Source of the DNA: JAMXLO01 sp041487355
GTDB taxonomy: Bacteria; Pseudomonadota; Alphaproteobacteria; Acetobacterales; Acetobacteraceae
DNA length: 31,666 nucleotides
Direction: 5' to 3'
NCBI GenBank assembly: GCA_041487355.1
Contig: JBGPND010000041.1
Location: 1-31,666, forward strand
This document shows positions 6,733 through 15,660 of the stretch, in pieces; position 1 is the stretch's first letter, and each line of letters begins with the position of its first letter. Both the position numbers and the translations under genes were made by a program. The notes beneath the pieces are model-generated. The model did not search any database. It was not told where the DNA came from and worked only from the letters and a program-made list of their open reading frames with translations.

Positions 6733-7746
6733 TCAGTGCTGGGGCGCAAGCTGGTGTTCAAGCTCTGGGCAGAGCGGGGCCAGCGACGTTTCACGCACCA
6801 CGGCGAGGATTCGCCGCTGATCCTCCGGCGCGAGTTCCTCCCGCCAGCGGTTCAGCGCGGCCGTGGTGTTCTTGAACACCTGGTAATAGCGGTCCCGGCC
6901 GTTGAACGTGGTGCTGCGCTCGATGAAACGTTCGGTCTGCCGGTCCCAGGCAAGGTCGGCGAAGGCGAACAGCGCCCGCGCCTCGCGCATCGGCTGCTCG
7001 CACAGATCGTGGTAGCGGAGCACCCTGACGGTGGCGATGCCGGCCAGGTCATCGATCGCCTTCTCGTTCAGGATCGCCCAGTTCCAGGCGTACCGCTCGA
7101 CCACGGGCAGGGCGGCGAACCTCTCGCTGGTCAGTCCGTAGCGCTTCGCCTGCTCGGTGGCGAGTAGCTCGCCCACCGGCACCGGCGATTCGAACTTGCC
7201 GAGCGCCGCGCCGCGCAGCATCGAGGCCACCTGGCCCCAGGGATCGCGGACAATGAATACGATGCAGCTGCCTGGCAGAGCTTCGGCGAACAGCCGCGCC
7301 CGGCCACGCGAACTGACCGATTTGATGACCACGCGGAGTTCGGGATGGCGCGCCGGATCGAGCAGGTCTGGAACGGGAATGTCACGCACAAAATGCCTCG
7401 CGCCCGCCAGCTCGGCAGCCCTCAGGCCGTAGATGACGCCGGCGCGCAGCTTGCTGGCGACCATACCCAGGTACCGCTTCGGGAAGATTGGCAGGGAGCC
7501 GGCGGTCTTCAGCGTCGCCGTCTCGATGAGCTGACCAAGATAAGCCTGCGCGGCAGCCCGGTGCACCCGCACGTCCTCCGGCTGGCACATCCAGGGCAGC
7601 TCGTAGTTGCGCAGCACGGTATCGGGCTCATGCCGGTACAGCACGTCGGGATGGCTGTCGAAAATCTTGGCCAGCCAGGAGGTGCCCGAACGCGGCGCGC
7701 CCAGGATGAGAATCACCCTGTCCGTCGGGATTTCAGACAGCCTCAT
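6733..7746 (-). CDS. PAPS-dependent sulfotransferase family protein
   Basis: 337 aa. The N-terminal 5'-phosphosulfate-binding loop is LGAPRSGTSWLAKIFDSHPD (P-loop at residues 16-24). The 3'-phosphate-binding motif is seen in CIVFIVRDPWGQVASMLRG, after a strand containing VIKSVSSRGRA. No signal peptide or clear membrane helix is visible, so a cytoplasmic or peripheral enzyme is expected. It transfers sulfate from PAPS to an acceptor that the sequence does not identify, such as a carbohydrate or lipid. Position upstream of cysD and cysN/C in one direction makes a self-sufficient sulfation operon. The start at ATG 7746 lacks a strong ribosome-binding site. Confidence 0.85.
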   Translation of the reverse strand: MRLSEIPTDRVILILGAPRSGTSWLAKIFDSHPDVLYRHEPDTVLRNYELPWMCQPEDVRVHRAAAQAYLGQLIETATLKTAGSLPIFPKRYLGMVASKLRAGVIYGLRAAELAGARHFVRDIPVPDLLDPARHPELRVVIKSVSSRGRARLFAEALPGSCIVFIVRDPWGQVASMLRGAALGKFESPVPVGELLATEQAKRYGLTSERFAALPVVERYAWNWAILNEKAIDDLAGIATVRVLRYHDLCEQPMREARALFAFADLAWDRQTERFIERSTTFNGRDRYYQVFKNTTAALNRWREELAPEDQRRILAVVRETSLAPLCPELEHQLAPQH

Positions 7747-8023
7747 GGTAGCTCGGTCTCAAGCTCGTGAGCATAATGCGGGGCTGCATGAGCCAAGATA
7801 GAGCATGCCTTGGTAAACGAGATGGTGTCGTCGGCCCACTGCAGATGGCGGCGCGCTATCCTGGCTCTAGTCCAAGCGGCAGCTTGGTGTAAATGGCGTA
7901 GCGCGGTTTGGCCGGTTTGGCCGGTTTGGGCTCGGCGGCCCGTGCGGCGGCCGGTAGGCTGGCGGGTACGGGCCGGGTCACATGAGGGGGCGGAGGGCAC
8001 GCGCGCTTGGCGGGAGGAACGCA
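7747..8023. other. Divergent intergenic region with a 3x9-bp tandem repeat
   Basis: 277 bp between the divergent sulfotransferase and DUF1194 genes. Three 9-bp units (CGGTTTGGC type) lie at 7904-7930. On the minus strand an open frame ending at 7856 would read ...KPAKPAKPRYAIYTKLPLGLEPG, which looks somewhat protein-like, but it has no credible start outside the DUF1194 gene, so I do not call it. Promoters for both flanking genes should lie here; none is convincing by eye. Confidence 0.5.
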
Positions 8024-8746
8024 ATGACGATCTGGTCCCGCCGACGGCCCAGGATCGATGCTGGCATCGCTTCCGGCAGGAAGCGGGCCATCCTTGCCGA
8101 CGCGGTCGATCTCACGCCGCGCGCCGAAGTGGACGTGGCGCTGGTGCTGGCGGTGGACAGCTCCGGAAGCATCAGCGAGCAGCGCCTTGCGATGCAGATC
8201 CAGGGCTATCTGGATGCGCTGCGGCATCCGTCATTCATCGAGGCGGTCCGCGGCGGCCGCCATGGCCGTATTGCCCTGACCTTCCTGGAATGGACCGACG
8301 CTCGCCGCCAGGAGCAGGTTGTCGGCTGGACAGTGATCGCGGACGAGGTGGGTGCCCACGCCTTCGCCAAGGCCATCCATGATGCCCTGCGTCCGCTGCC
8401 GGGCTGGACCTCCATCAGCGGCGCTATCGACACTTCGGTCGGGCTGCTGCTTGAGAGCCGCTTCATGGCAGCCAGGCGGGTCATCGACATCTCCGGGGAT
8501 GGCGCCAACAACGACGGCCGGCCGGTGACGGAGGCACGCGACGCCGCGGTGGCCGCCGGCATTACCATCAACGGCCTGCCGATCCTGGAGGTTGAGCCGG
8601 AGCTGGAGGCGTACTACCGCCAGAACGTCATCGGTGGCCCCGACTCGTTCGTGGTGGTGGCGCGTGACACCGGCAGCTTCGGCGAGGCGGTGCTGCGCAA
8701 ACTGCTGGTGGAGGTCGCCGGCATCCAACCGCCAGGCGCTGCCTGA
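8024..8746 (+). CDS. DUF1194 domain protein (VWA-like)
   Basis: 240 aa from ATG 8024, chosen because GGGAGG lies about 7 nt upstream. The core is a von Willebrand A-like fold with a MIDAS motif DSSGSIS near residue 40 (DVALVLAVDSSGSISEQR), then VIDISGDGANNDG and the DUF1194-typical ITINGLPIL. A metal-dependent adhesion or binding role is likely; no specific function is known. DUF1194 proteins usually begin with a signal peptide. Here the N-terminus (MTIWSRRRPRIDAG...) is basic and not hydrophobic, so the export signal may be lost or replaced. It converges on the histidine-kinase gene (7 bp apart). Confidence 0.8.
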   Translation: MTIWSRRRPRIDAGIASGRKRAILADAVDLTPRAEVDVALVLAVDSSGSISEQRLAMQIQGYLDALRHPSFIEAVRGGRHGRIALTFLEWTDARRQEQVVGWTVIADEVGAHAFAKAIHDALRPLPGWTSISGAIDTSVGLLLESRFMAARRVIDISGDGANNDGRPVTEARDAAVAAGITINGLPILEVEPELEAYYRQNVIGGPDSFVVVARDTGSFGEAVLRKLLVEVAGIQPPGAA

Positions 8747-8752
8747 ACCGGC

Positions 8753-10966
8753 TCAGGCTTTCAGGGCGGCCCGCATCGTCATCGCAAGCTCCTGCTTGCG
8801 ATACGGCTTGCAGATCATGGCACCTGGAGGGAGCCCCGCCGGCTCGGTTTTTGTCCCGGGCCCGGCGTAGCCCGTGGTGAACAGAACCTTGAGGCCCGGT
8901 TGCAACTGTCGCGCAGCCGCGGCGAGCTGGTAACCGGTCACGCCGTGCGGCATGGCCACATCGGTGAACAACAGGTCATAGCGATCCTGGCCTCGGAGGA
9001 GCGCCAGGGCCGCCGGACCGCTCTCGGCCTCGGTGACCCGGTAGCCGAGGGACGCCAGATGACGCCGTCCCACCGCGCGCATCTCCGCGTTGTCGTCGAC
9101 CAGAAGTATCGATTCATTGCCCCGGGGCAGCGACGGGTCATCGGCAATCTCGCGATCGTCCGTCTCCTCGTCCAGCGCTCTCGGGAGATAGAGCCGCACC
9201 GTCGTGCCATGCCCCAGTTCGCTGTCGATCCTCAGGTGGCCGCCCGACTGCTTGGCGAAGCCGTAGATCATGCTGAGGCCGAGCCCGCTGCCTACTCCGG
9301 GACCCTTGGTGGTGAAGAACGGCTCCACGATCCGTTCCAGCAGCTCAGGTGCCATGCCGGTCCCGGTGTCGGTCACGGAAAGAACGATGTAATCGCCCGG
9401 AGCCATGTCGCCGTCGTCGGCCCCGATGCCGGCGCCCACATGCGTGCCTGAGTCGACATGCGCGTTCGCTGTCTCGATGGATATGCTGCCGCCGTGCGGC
9501 ATCGCGTCACGCGCGTTGATCGCCAGGTTGAGCAGGGCATCGCCCACCTGCGACGGGTCCGCCCGGGTGGGCCACAGATCGCTGGCGAAAGTCGTCGTGA
9601 TCTGGGTCGTCTCGCCGAGCACCCGGCGCAGGATGGCGACGTGGTTCGGCAGGTAGGCGTTCAGATCGATCCTCCGCGGTTGCAAGGTCTGGCGGCGGGC
9701 AAAGGCAAGCAGTCGGCGGGTCAGGTCGGCGCCGCTCAGCGCACTGTCCAGAATCTCCTTGGCCAGGTCGGCCTCGTCAGGTCTCTCCTGCAGCGCGTCG
9801 AGCAGGAATTCGACATTGCCGATGATGACTCCGAGCAGGTTGTTGAAATCGTGGGCAATACCGCCCGTCAACTGGCCGATCGCCTCCATCTTCTGGGCTT
9901 GGCGCAATTCCGCTTCCGCCTGTTTCTGACGTGTGATGTCTTCGACGAGGCCAAGCGCGAGCGTCTCGCGCGTGTCCGATGTTCTGAGCAGCGTCTTGCG
10001 GACCCGCGCCCAGGTCACCGCGCCAGCGCGGGTCAGGTAGCGCTGTTCGACGAAATGGTCTCCGTCGGCGGTTCCCTTGCCGGCATTGAGCAGCATATCG
10101 CGATCGTCACGATGGGTAATCTCGTCGACGATCCGGCCGATGAGTTCCTCTGGCTGGTAGCCAAGCATCCGACAGAAGGCGGGATTCGCCTGGACTATGC
10201 GTCGAGTGTCGCGGTGGGCCAACAAGAGACCGATCGGGCTTTCCTCGAATATCCGACGGAACCATTGTTCGCTTTCGCGCAGGGCCGCGTCGGCGTCGGC
10301 CAGTTCGATCACGCGCGCACTCGCCTCGCGTCGCAGCCGATAGAACATGAGGCAGATCGCGATCAGACTGAGCAGCGTACCTGCACTGATCACAGCAAGC
10401 ATCATCGCATTGCGATACTCGGCGGCGGCAACGCGCTCGCTGACCAATTGCTGGCCTGCCGCCAGCATCGGGCGGATGGAGTTGTCGAGTTCATCCGTCC
10501 GCAGCCGGCTTGCGATCAACTCGCTCGGTGTCGGGCGAGGCGCGGTGCCCGCTTGTGCCTGGGTTATGCCGTCGGCCAGCCGGGTGCGATCCTCGCCAAG
10601 CCGCGCCGCCAGTGCAGCGAGTTGGCTGCGCTGGTCGGCGTCTTTGGCCACCAGCGCGCGCAATTTGGCAAGCGCCTCCGGGACACTGTCATCGGCCCGC
10701 TGATAGGCATCAAGGAATTGCGGATCGCCAGTGAACAAATAGCCGCGCTGGTCGGAGCCGGCATCGTGCACCAACTCGCGCAGGTTCTGCAGGGCCAGCA
10801 TCAAGTCCTGCTCGTGTGCCAGCCAACCGTTGGCCTGACGTGCCTGGTGGAACATCAGCAGAGCAAACACACTGTTGGCAATGATGAACAGGAATGCGAT
10901 CAGCAGGCCTGCCCTATGGGCGAGTTGCTGGGTTGGACGGCGCTTCGTTGCGATCCCCTCGCTCAT
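8753..10966 (-). CDS. Membrane hybrid histidine kinase (CHASE3-PAS-HisKA-HATPase-REC)
   Basis: 737 aa from ATG 10966. In order: TM1 (about 20-40), periplasmic CHASE3 sensor (about 45-180, with the characteristic SDQRGYLFTGDPQFLDAYQ), TM2 (about 187-208), PAS (about 228-350, RRIFEESPIGLLLAH), HisKA with H372 in IAHDFNNLLG, HATPase_c (NLAINARDAM, DTGTGM, GSGLGLSMIYG) and a C-terminal receiver with LLVDDN, the phospho-acceptor Asp in LLFTDVAMP, and KPY. Such kinases sense an unidentified periplasmic signal and phosphorylate their own REC or a separate regulator. No partner response regulator is adjacent. Longer upstream reading overlaps rnd and is rejected. Confidence 0.93.
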   Translation of the reverse strand: MSEGIATKRRPTQQLAHRAGLLIAFLFIIANSVFALLMFHQARQANGWLAHEQDLMLALQNLRELVHDAGSDQRGYLFTGDPQFLDAYQRADDSVPEALAKLRALVAKDADQRSQLAALAARLGEDRTRLADGITQAQAGTAPRPTPSELIASRLRTDELDNSIRPMLAAGQQLVSERVAAAEYRNAMMLAVISAGTLLSLIAICLMFYRLRREASARVIELADADAALRESEQWFRRIFEESPIGLLLAHRDTRRIVQANPAFCRMLGYQPEELIGRIVDEITHRDDRDMLLNAGKGTADGDHFVEQRYLTRAGAVTWARVRKTLLRTSDTRETLALGLVEDITRQKQAEAELRQAQKMEAIGQLTGGIAHDFNNLLGVIIGNVEFLLDALQERPDEADLAKEILDSALSGADLTRRLLAFARRQTLQPRRIDLNAYLPNHVAILRRVLGETTQITTTFASDLWPTRADPSQVGDALLNLAINARDAMPHGGSISIETANAHVDSGTHVGAGIGADDGDMAPGDYIVLSVTDTGTGMAPELLERIVEPFFTTKGPGVGSGLGLSMIYGFAKQSGGHLRIDSELGHGTTVRLYLPRALDEETDDREIADDPSLPRGNESILLVDDNAEMRAVGRRHLASLGYRVTEAESGPAALALLRGQDRYDLLFTDVAMPHGVTGYQLAAAARQLQPGLKVLFTTGYAGPGTKTEPAGLPPGAMICKPYRKQELAMTMRAALKA

Positions 10967-11079
10967 GGACTCGATGCACCTCGCTGATCTGGCGTTGTGG
11001 CGGTCGATCCGAACGTGTTCGTAATACGTTACCAATAGTGGCAGCACCAGCACAGCGTGCAACGTGGCAGTGCGGTCGG

Positions 11080-12261
11080 TTAAGCGGGGATCAGCTTGAC
11101 CCGCCTGCCTTCCACACCGAGGGCGACGCGCCCCTGTTTGAGGGCCAGCGCATCCTCGCCGAACACTTCGCGCCGCCAGCCGTGCAGCGCGGCAATATCG
11201 GGCGCTTCCTCGCTCGCCAACCGATCGATGTCGTCCGAGCTGGCGACCAATTTGGCGGCCACGTGGTGCTGCTCGCATTTGGCGGCGAGCAGCACCTTCA
11301 GCAGCGACACCAGCGCCGGTGACGGCCGGTTGCCATCGCGCTCTCGCGGTGCTTCGGGGAGCGCCGAGTCAGGCAACGTCTTCGCCGCTGCGATAGCTGC
11401 CAGAAGGGACGCGCCGGTGCGCCCTTCGGCGAACCCGCGGCTGATCCCACGCGCACGTGCCAGCGCGTCCGGCGTATCGGGCGCGGTGGCGGCGATCTCC
11501 AGCAATGCCTCGTCACGCAACAGGCGCTGGCGAGGGATGTTCACCCGCTGCGCCTCGCGCTCACGCCAGGCTGCGAGGGCCCGCAGCAGACCGAGGAAGC
11601 GGCGGTTGCTGCTGCGCGGGCGCAGCCGCTCCCACATCGCCTCGGGATTGGCGCGGTAGGTGCTGGGATCAGCCAGTTCGGCCAGTTCCTCGGCCACCCA
11701 TTCAAGCCGCCCGTCCGTTTCCAGTCGCGCGCACAGCCTGGTGTAGACCTCGCGCAGGTAGGTGACGTCGGCAGCAGCGTAGGCGATCTGTGCGGCCGAG
11801 AGCGGCCGGGCGGACCAGTCGCTGAACCGATGCGCCTTGTCGATCGATCCGCCGGTCAGCGAGGAGACGATGGCGTCGTAGCCCACCTGGTCGCCGAACC
11901 CAGCCACCATGGCGGCGATCTGGGTGTCGAACAGCGGCTTCGGCACATCGCCGAATCTGAGCACGAAGATCTCGATGTCCTGCCGCGAGGCGTGGAACAC
12001 CTTCATCACCGCCTCGTTGGCTAGCAGTTCGCCAAGCGGGGCGAGGTCGAGGCCGGGCGCCTCGGCGTCCACCACGGCGACCTCGTGGGTGCCTGCAAGC
12101 TGCACGACGCAGAGCTCCGGCCAGTAGGTGCGCTCGCGCATGAATTCGGTATCGACGGTGACGAATTCTTCCGCACCGAGCCGGTCGCACAGCTCCTTCA
12201 GTGCATCGGTCGTGGTGATGAGGGATGGCGGAGGGAATCCGACACGGGGCGGGCGAGGCAT
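11080..12261 (-). CDS. rnd: Ribonuclease D
   Basis: 393 aa from ATG 12261. The DEDDy 3'-5' exonuclease domain occupies about residues 12-175: D37 and E39 in VDTEFMRERTYWPELCVVQL, D95 in FHASRQDIEIF, and Y161/D165 in YAAADVTYL. An HRDC domain follows (about 205-285, RALAAWREREAQRVNIPRQR) and a second helical HRDC-like region completes the usual RNase D length. It trims 3' ends of tRNA precursors and other stable RNAs. It is divergent from aspS with about 110 bp between starts. Confidence 0.95.
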   Translation of the reverse strand: MPRPPRVGFPPPSLITTTDALKELCDRLGAEEFVTVDTEFMRERTYWPELCVVQLAGTHEVAVVDAEAPGLDLAPLGELLANEAVMKVFHASRQDIEIFVLRFGDVPKPLFDTQIAAMVAGFGDQVGYDAIVSSLTGGSIDKAHRFSDWSARPLSAAQIAYAAADVTYLREVYTRLCARLETDGRLEWVAEELAELADPSTYRANPEAMWERLRPRSSNRRFLGLLRALAAWREREAQRVNIPRQRLLRDEALLEIAATAPDTPDALARARGISRGFAEGRTGASLLAAIAAAKTLPDSALPEAPRERDGNRPSPALVSLLKVLLAAKCEQHHVAAKLVASSDDIDRLASEEAPDIAALHGWRREVFGEDALALKQGRVALGVEGRRVKLIPA

Positions 12262-12373
12262 CAGTGGTTTGTACACGGCGGATGGCGAAAACGCCAAAGC
12301 GCGCCGGCCCGGCTTGACTTGCCGGAACGGCCGGGGCTTGTCTGCCGCCCCTTGACTTGTGGGACAGGCCACG

Positions 12374-14164
12374 ATGCATGCCTATCGCACCCATACCTGC
12401 GGCGCGTTGCGCGCCGCCGATGCTGGGCGCCCCGCCCGCCTGTCGGGCTGGGTGCACGCCAAGCGCGACCACGGCGCGCTGCTGTTCATCGACCTGAGGG
12501 ACCACTACGGCATCACGCAATGCGTGTTCCCCGCCGGCTCCCCCGCCTTCGCCGCGGCCGATGCCGTGCGGCCAGAGAGCGTGATCACGGTCACCGGTCA
12601 GGTCGTCGAGCGTGAGCCCGGCACGGTGAACCCGCGCCTGCCCACCGGGGAGATCGAGCTCCGGGTGAGCGAGCTCACCGTGCAGTCGGCGGCCGAGGTG
12701 CTGCCGATGCAGGTGGCCGGCGAAGAGCGGTTCCCCGAGGATATCCGTCTGAAATACCGCTTCATCGACCTGCGCCGCGAGAAGCTGCACCGGAACATGA
12801 TGCTGCGCGCCGGGGTGATCGCCTCGATCCGCCGGCGCATGATCGAAGCGGGCTTCACCGAGTTCCAGACGCCGATCCTGACCGCTTCCTCGCCCGAGGG
12901 CGCGCGCGACTTCCTGGTGCCGTCGCGGATGCATGCGGGGAAATTCTACGCGTTGCCGCAGGCGCCGCAACAGTTCAAGCAGTTGGCTATGGTGGCGGGG
13001 TTCGACCGCTACTTCCAGATCGCGCCCTGCTTCCGTGACGAGGCCGCGCGCGCCGACCGCTCGCCGGGCGAGTTCTACCAGCTCGATTTCGAGATGAGCT
13101 ACGTCACCCAGGAGGACGTGTTCAACACGATCGAGCCGGTGATCGCCGGCGTGTTCGAGGAATTCGCCGAGGGCCGCGCGGTGACTCCGCCGCCGTTTTC
13201 GCGCATCCCCTACGACACCGCGATGCTGCAATACGGCACCGACAAGCCCGATCTGCGCAACCCGCTGAAGATCGCCGACGTCTCGCAGCACTTCGCCGGC
13301 TCGGGCTTCGGCCTGTTCGCACGCATCGCCGGCTCGGGCGGCGTGGTGCGGGCCGTTCCCGCGGCGGGTGCTGCATCGCAGCCGCGCAGCTTCTTCGACA
13401 AGCTGAACGAATGGGCGCGAGCCGAAGGGGCCGGCGGGCTCGGTTATATCGTCTACGAGGCGGACGGACCGAAGGGGCCGGTCGCGCGCAACCTGGAAGC
13501 CGATCGCGCCGAGGCGATCCGCCTCGCCTGCGGCTTGCAAGCGGGAGATGCGGTGTTCTTCGTCGCGGGCAAGCCGGACGCCGCGCCGAAATTCGCCGGC
13601 ACGGTGCGCACGCGGCTGGCCGAGGAGCTCGGCCTCAGCGAGCGCAACGCGTTCCGCTTTTGCTGGATCACCGACTTCCCGATGTACGAGCTGAACGAGG
13701 AAACCAAGCAGATCGACTTCAGCCACAACCCGTTCAGCATGCCGCAGGGCGGGATGCAGGCGCTGAACACGCAGGACCCGCTGACCATCAAGGCGTTCCA
13801 GTACGACATCATCTGCAACGGAGTGGAACTGTCCTCCGGCGCGATCCGCAACCATCGCCCGGACATCATGATCCGCGCCTTCGAGATCGCCGGTTACCAG
13901 GCCGAGGAGGTGGAGGCGCGCTTCGGCGGCATGCTGAACGCCTTCCGCTACGGTGCGCCGCCACATGGCGGTTCGGCGCCAGGCATCGACCGCATCGTCA
14001 TGCTGCTGGCGGACGAACCCAATATCCGCGAGGTCATCCTGTTCCCGCTCAACCAGCAGGGCGAGGACCTGATGATGGGCGCCCCGGCTGAAGTGCCGCC
14101 CGCGCGGCTGAAGGAGCTCCACCTCAGGATTGATCTGCCGCCGAAGCCCCGAAACCAGGGGTGA
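12374..14164 (+). CDS. aspS: Aspartyl-tRNA synthetase, probably non-discriminating
   Basis: 596 aa from ATG 12374 (MHAYRTHTCGALRAADAG), with GGACAGG just upstream. An N-terminal OB-fold anticodon domain is followed by the class II core: motif 2 FRDEAARADRSPGEFYQLDFEMSY, the bacterial GAD insert, and motif 3 PPHGGSAPGIDRIVML. The OB-fold reads HAKRDHGALLFIDLRD; the His in RDHG, together with the Gly in REPGTVNP, matches residues linked to non-discriminating AspRS that charge both tRNA-Asp and tRNA-Asn. E. coli-type enzymes have Leu at the first position. That function is an inference and would need GatCAB and no AsnRS in the genome. Confidence 0.97.
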   Translation: MHAYRTHTCGALRAADAGRPARLSGWVHAKRDHGALLFIDLRDHYGITQCVFPAGSPAFAAADAVRPESVITVTGQVVEREPGTVNPRLPTGEIELRVSELTVQSAAEVLPMQVAGEERFPEDIRLKYRFIDLRREKLHRNMMLRAGVIASIRRRMIEAGFTEFQTPILTASSPEGARDFLVPSRMHAGKFYALPQAPQQFKQLAMVAGFDRYFQIAPCFRDEAARADRSPGEFYQLDFEMSYVTQEDVFNTIEPVIAGVFEEFAEGRAVTPPPFSRIPYDTAMLQYGTDKPDLRNPLKIADVSQHFAGSGFGLFARIAGSGGVVRAVPAAGAASQPRSFFDKLNEWARAEGAGGLGYIVYEADGPKGPVARNLEADRAEAIRLACGLQAGDAVFFVAGKPDAAPKFAGTVRTRLAEELGLSERNAFRFCWITDFPMYELNEETKQIDFSHNPFSMPQGGMQALNTQDPLTIKAFQYDIICNGVELSSGAIRNHRPDIMIRAFEIAGYQAEEVEARFGGMLNAFRYGAPPHGGSAPGIDRIVMLLADEPNIREVILFPLNQQGEDLMMGAPAEVPPARLKELHLRIDLPPKPRNQG

Positions 14165-14190
14165 ACCGCAAAGGCGGCTTGTCTAACAGC

Positions 14191-14241
14191 ACCCCTCCCC
14201 CCAATCCCCTCCCCTTGTGGGAGGGGGTTGGGGGGAGGGGT
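14191..14241. repeat. Palindromic intergenic repeat / possible terminator after aspS
   Basis: Arms 14191-14213 and 14219-14241 pair over 23 bp with one G-U-compatible mismatch and a 5-nt loop. The composition (CCCCTCCCC blocks) resembles the palindrome at 3808-3893. It lies 27 bp after the aspS stop, so it could end the transcript, but it has no T-run and is better described as a repeat. Confidence 0.75.
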
Positions 14242-14317
14242 CCGCGCCGCTCCTGCTCGCTGGCGGATCGGCACGGGTCTCCCTATGTTCGGCGTTGACC
14301 CGCAGCGGAGAAACCTC

Positions 14318-15127
14318 ATGCGCTTTCCTGCCATGCTGGCAGCCGCCCTGGCCCTTTGCGCCTCCGCTGCCTTGCCGGCCGCTCCCGCGCATGCGGCCGG
14401 GCTGAACACGACGCTGGCCGCCCATCGGGCGATCTACACCCTCACCCTGAGCAGCAGCCGCGGCGGCGATGTCGTCGCCGCCACCGGCACGATGGGCTAC
14501 GAGGTCATCGACGCCTGCGATGGCTGGGCGGTCCGCCAGCGCCTGTCGATGACGCTCACCAATACCGACGGCCAGGACATCCAGATGGTGTCCGACTACG
14601 CCACCTGGGAAGCGAAGGACGGGCTCAAGTTCCGCTTCCACATGAAACAGACGACCGACACCGCGGTAACCAGCCAGACCGACGGCGACGCCAAGCTGGA
14701 ACGCGTCGGTGGACCCGGCGAGGCGCACTACACCGTCCCCGAGGATACCACCAAGAAGCTGCCGCCCGGCACGCTGTTCCCGATGGCGCACACCTCGGCG
14801 ATCCTGGCCGCCGCCCAGTCCGGCAAGAAGTTCCTCACCCTGCCGCTGTTCGACGGCACCGATGATTCGGGCGCGGAGGACAGCTCCATTGTCGTGCTCG
14901 ACTGGAAGCAACCGGAAACCAGCAAATTCCCGCTGCTCTCCAACCTGCCCAGCACGCGTGTCCGCCTGGCTTTCTTCGATCGCGGTACCAAGAGCGAGGT
15001 GCCGAGCTACCAGGTGGGCATGCGCTATTGGGAGAATGGCGTGGCCGACAACCTGCAGATGGACTTCGGCGACTTCGTGATGGACGCGAAGATGACGGAG
15101 CTGACGGCGCAGCCGCACAAATGCTGA
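14318..15127 (+). CDS. eipB: Cell-envelope integrity protein EipB (DUF1849)
   Basis: 269 aa from ATG 14318, with GGAG 8-10 nt upstream. A clear signal peptide (MRFPAMLAAALALCASAALP, cleavage near AHA-A at about residue 26) sends it to the periplasm. The mature part carries the DUF1849/EipB pattern: HRAIYTLTL, TGTMGYEVIDACDGWAVRQR, DYATWEAKDG, LFPMAHT and a C-terminal Cys. Two mature cysteines remain (C67 and the last residue, C269), matching the disulfide pair described for Brucella EipB, a beta-spiral envelope-maintenance protein. The ORF is complete. It is flanked upstream by the aspS palindrome and probably has its own promoter. Confidence 0.88.
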   Translation: MRFPAMLAAALALCASAALPAAPAHAAGLNTTLAAHRAIYTLTLSSSRGGDVVAATGTMGYEVIDACDGWAVRQRLSMTLTNTDGQDIQMVSDYATWEAKDGLKFRFHMKQTTDTAVTSQTDGDAKLERVGGPGEAHYTVPEDTTKKLPPGTLFPMAHTSAILAAAQSGKKFLTLPLFDGTDDSGAEDSSIVVLDWKQPETSKFPLLSNLPSTRVRLAFFDRGTKSEVPSYQVGMRYWENGVADNLQMDFGDFVMDAKMTELTAQPHKC

Positions 15128-15328
15128 GACAGTCGAAGTAAGGGAAGGTGCCACACAGCACCGGTCCGGACAGGCTCCACGGCTCAGCGGCAACACACGC
15201 ATACGTGACGGTGCGGAACTGATCGACCAGAGCAATTGACGCACGTCTCACAGGTGGATGGCACTGCCTTGACAGGCGCCTTGGTCTCCTCGCGGCGTCG
15301 TAGTTCGACGGACACAGGGGGGAAGGCA

Positions 15329-15571
15329 ATGGCCGAGCACAAGTTCGAGTTTGTTGTGGCTGGCATCGAGTTGTCCGAGCAGGTCAGGCAGCGGATCTCC
15401 GCTGACATTGCATTGGCGGTGACACACGCCATCGCGACGCTGCAGCCGGGCCAGGTACACGGTCCGGTCTGGGCCGGTGGCGTAGGGCCGATCAATGGCG
15501 GACGACTGCTGTTCGGTGCGCTCGCCGATCGAGCGCGCGAAGCGGTGCAGAAAGTGAAGGCCGGCCGCTGA
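15329..15571 (+). CDS. Small protein of unknown function
   Basis: 80 aa (MAEHKFEFVVAGIELSEQ...) from ATG 15329, with GGGGGGAAGG directly upstream, a convincing ribosome-binding site. An N-terminal beta-like segment is followed by helices (QVRQRISADIALAVTHAIATL), a Gly-rich stretch (GPVWAGGVGPINGG) and a basic helical tail. No cysteines, no signal peptide, no motif that I can name. Lies 90 bp upstream of a Cys-rich small gene in the same direction, and the two may form a unit. The upstream 200 bp (15128-15328) hold a TTGACG box (15236 region) but no other gene. Confidence 0.65.
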   Translation: MAEHKFEFVVAGIELSEQVRQRISADIALAVTHAIATLQPGQVHGPVWAGGVGPINGGRLLFGALADRAREAVQKVKAGR

Positions 15572-15660
15572 AACCTACCGCCCGTCGGGCAGCTGATCCG
15601 CAGCAATCGAGCCAGGCTGCCGATCTGACCTGCCCGAGCGCGCCGCCGGAGCCGGGTTCC

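Noticed and set aside
7856..8023. Minus-strand frame ending in KPAKPAKPR...LGLEPG
   Set aside because: Somewhat protein-like, but made partly of a tandem repeat and with no start outside the DUF1194 gene.
11702..14122. 806-codon open frame antisense to aspS
   Set aside because: A shadow of aspS; no family features apart from the part shared with RNase D in another frame.
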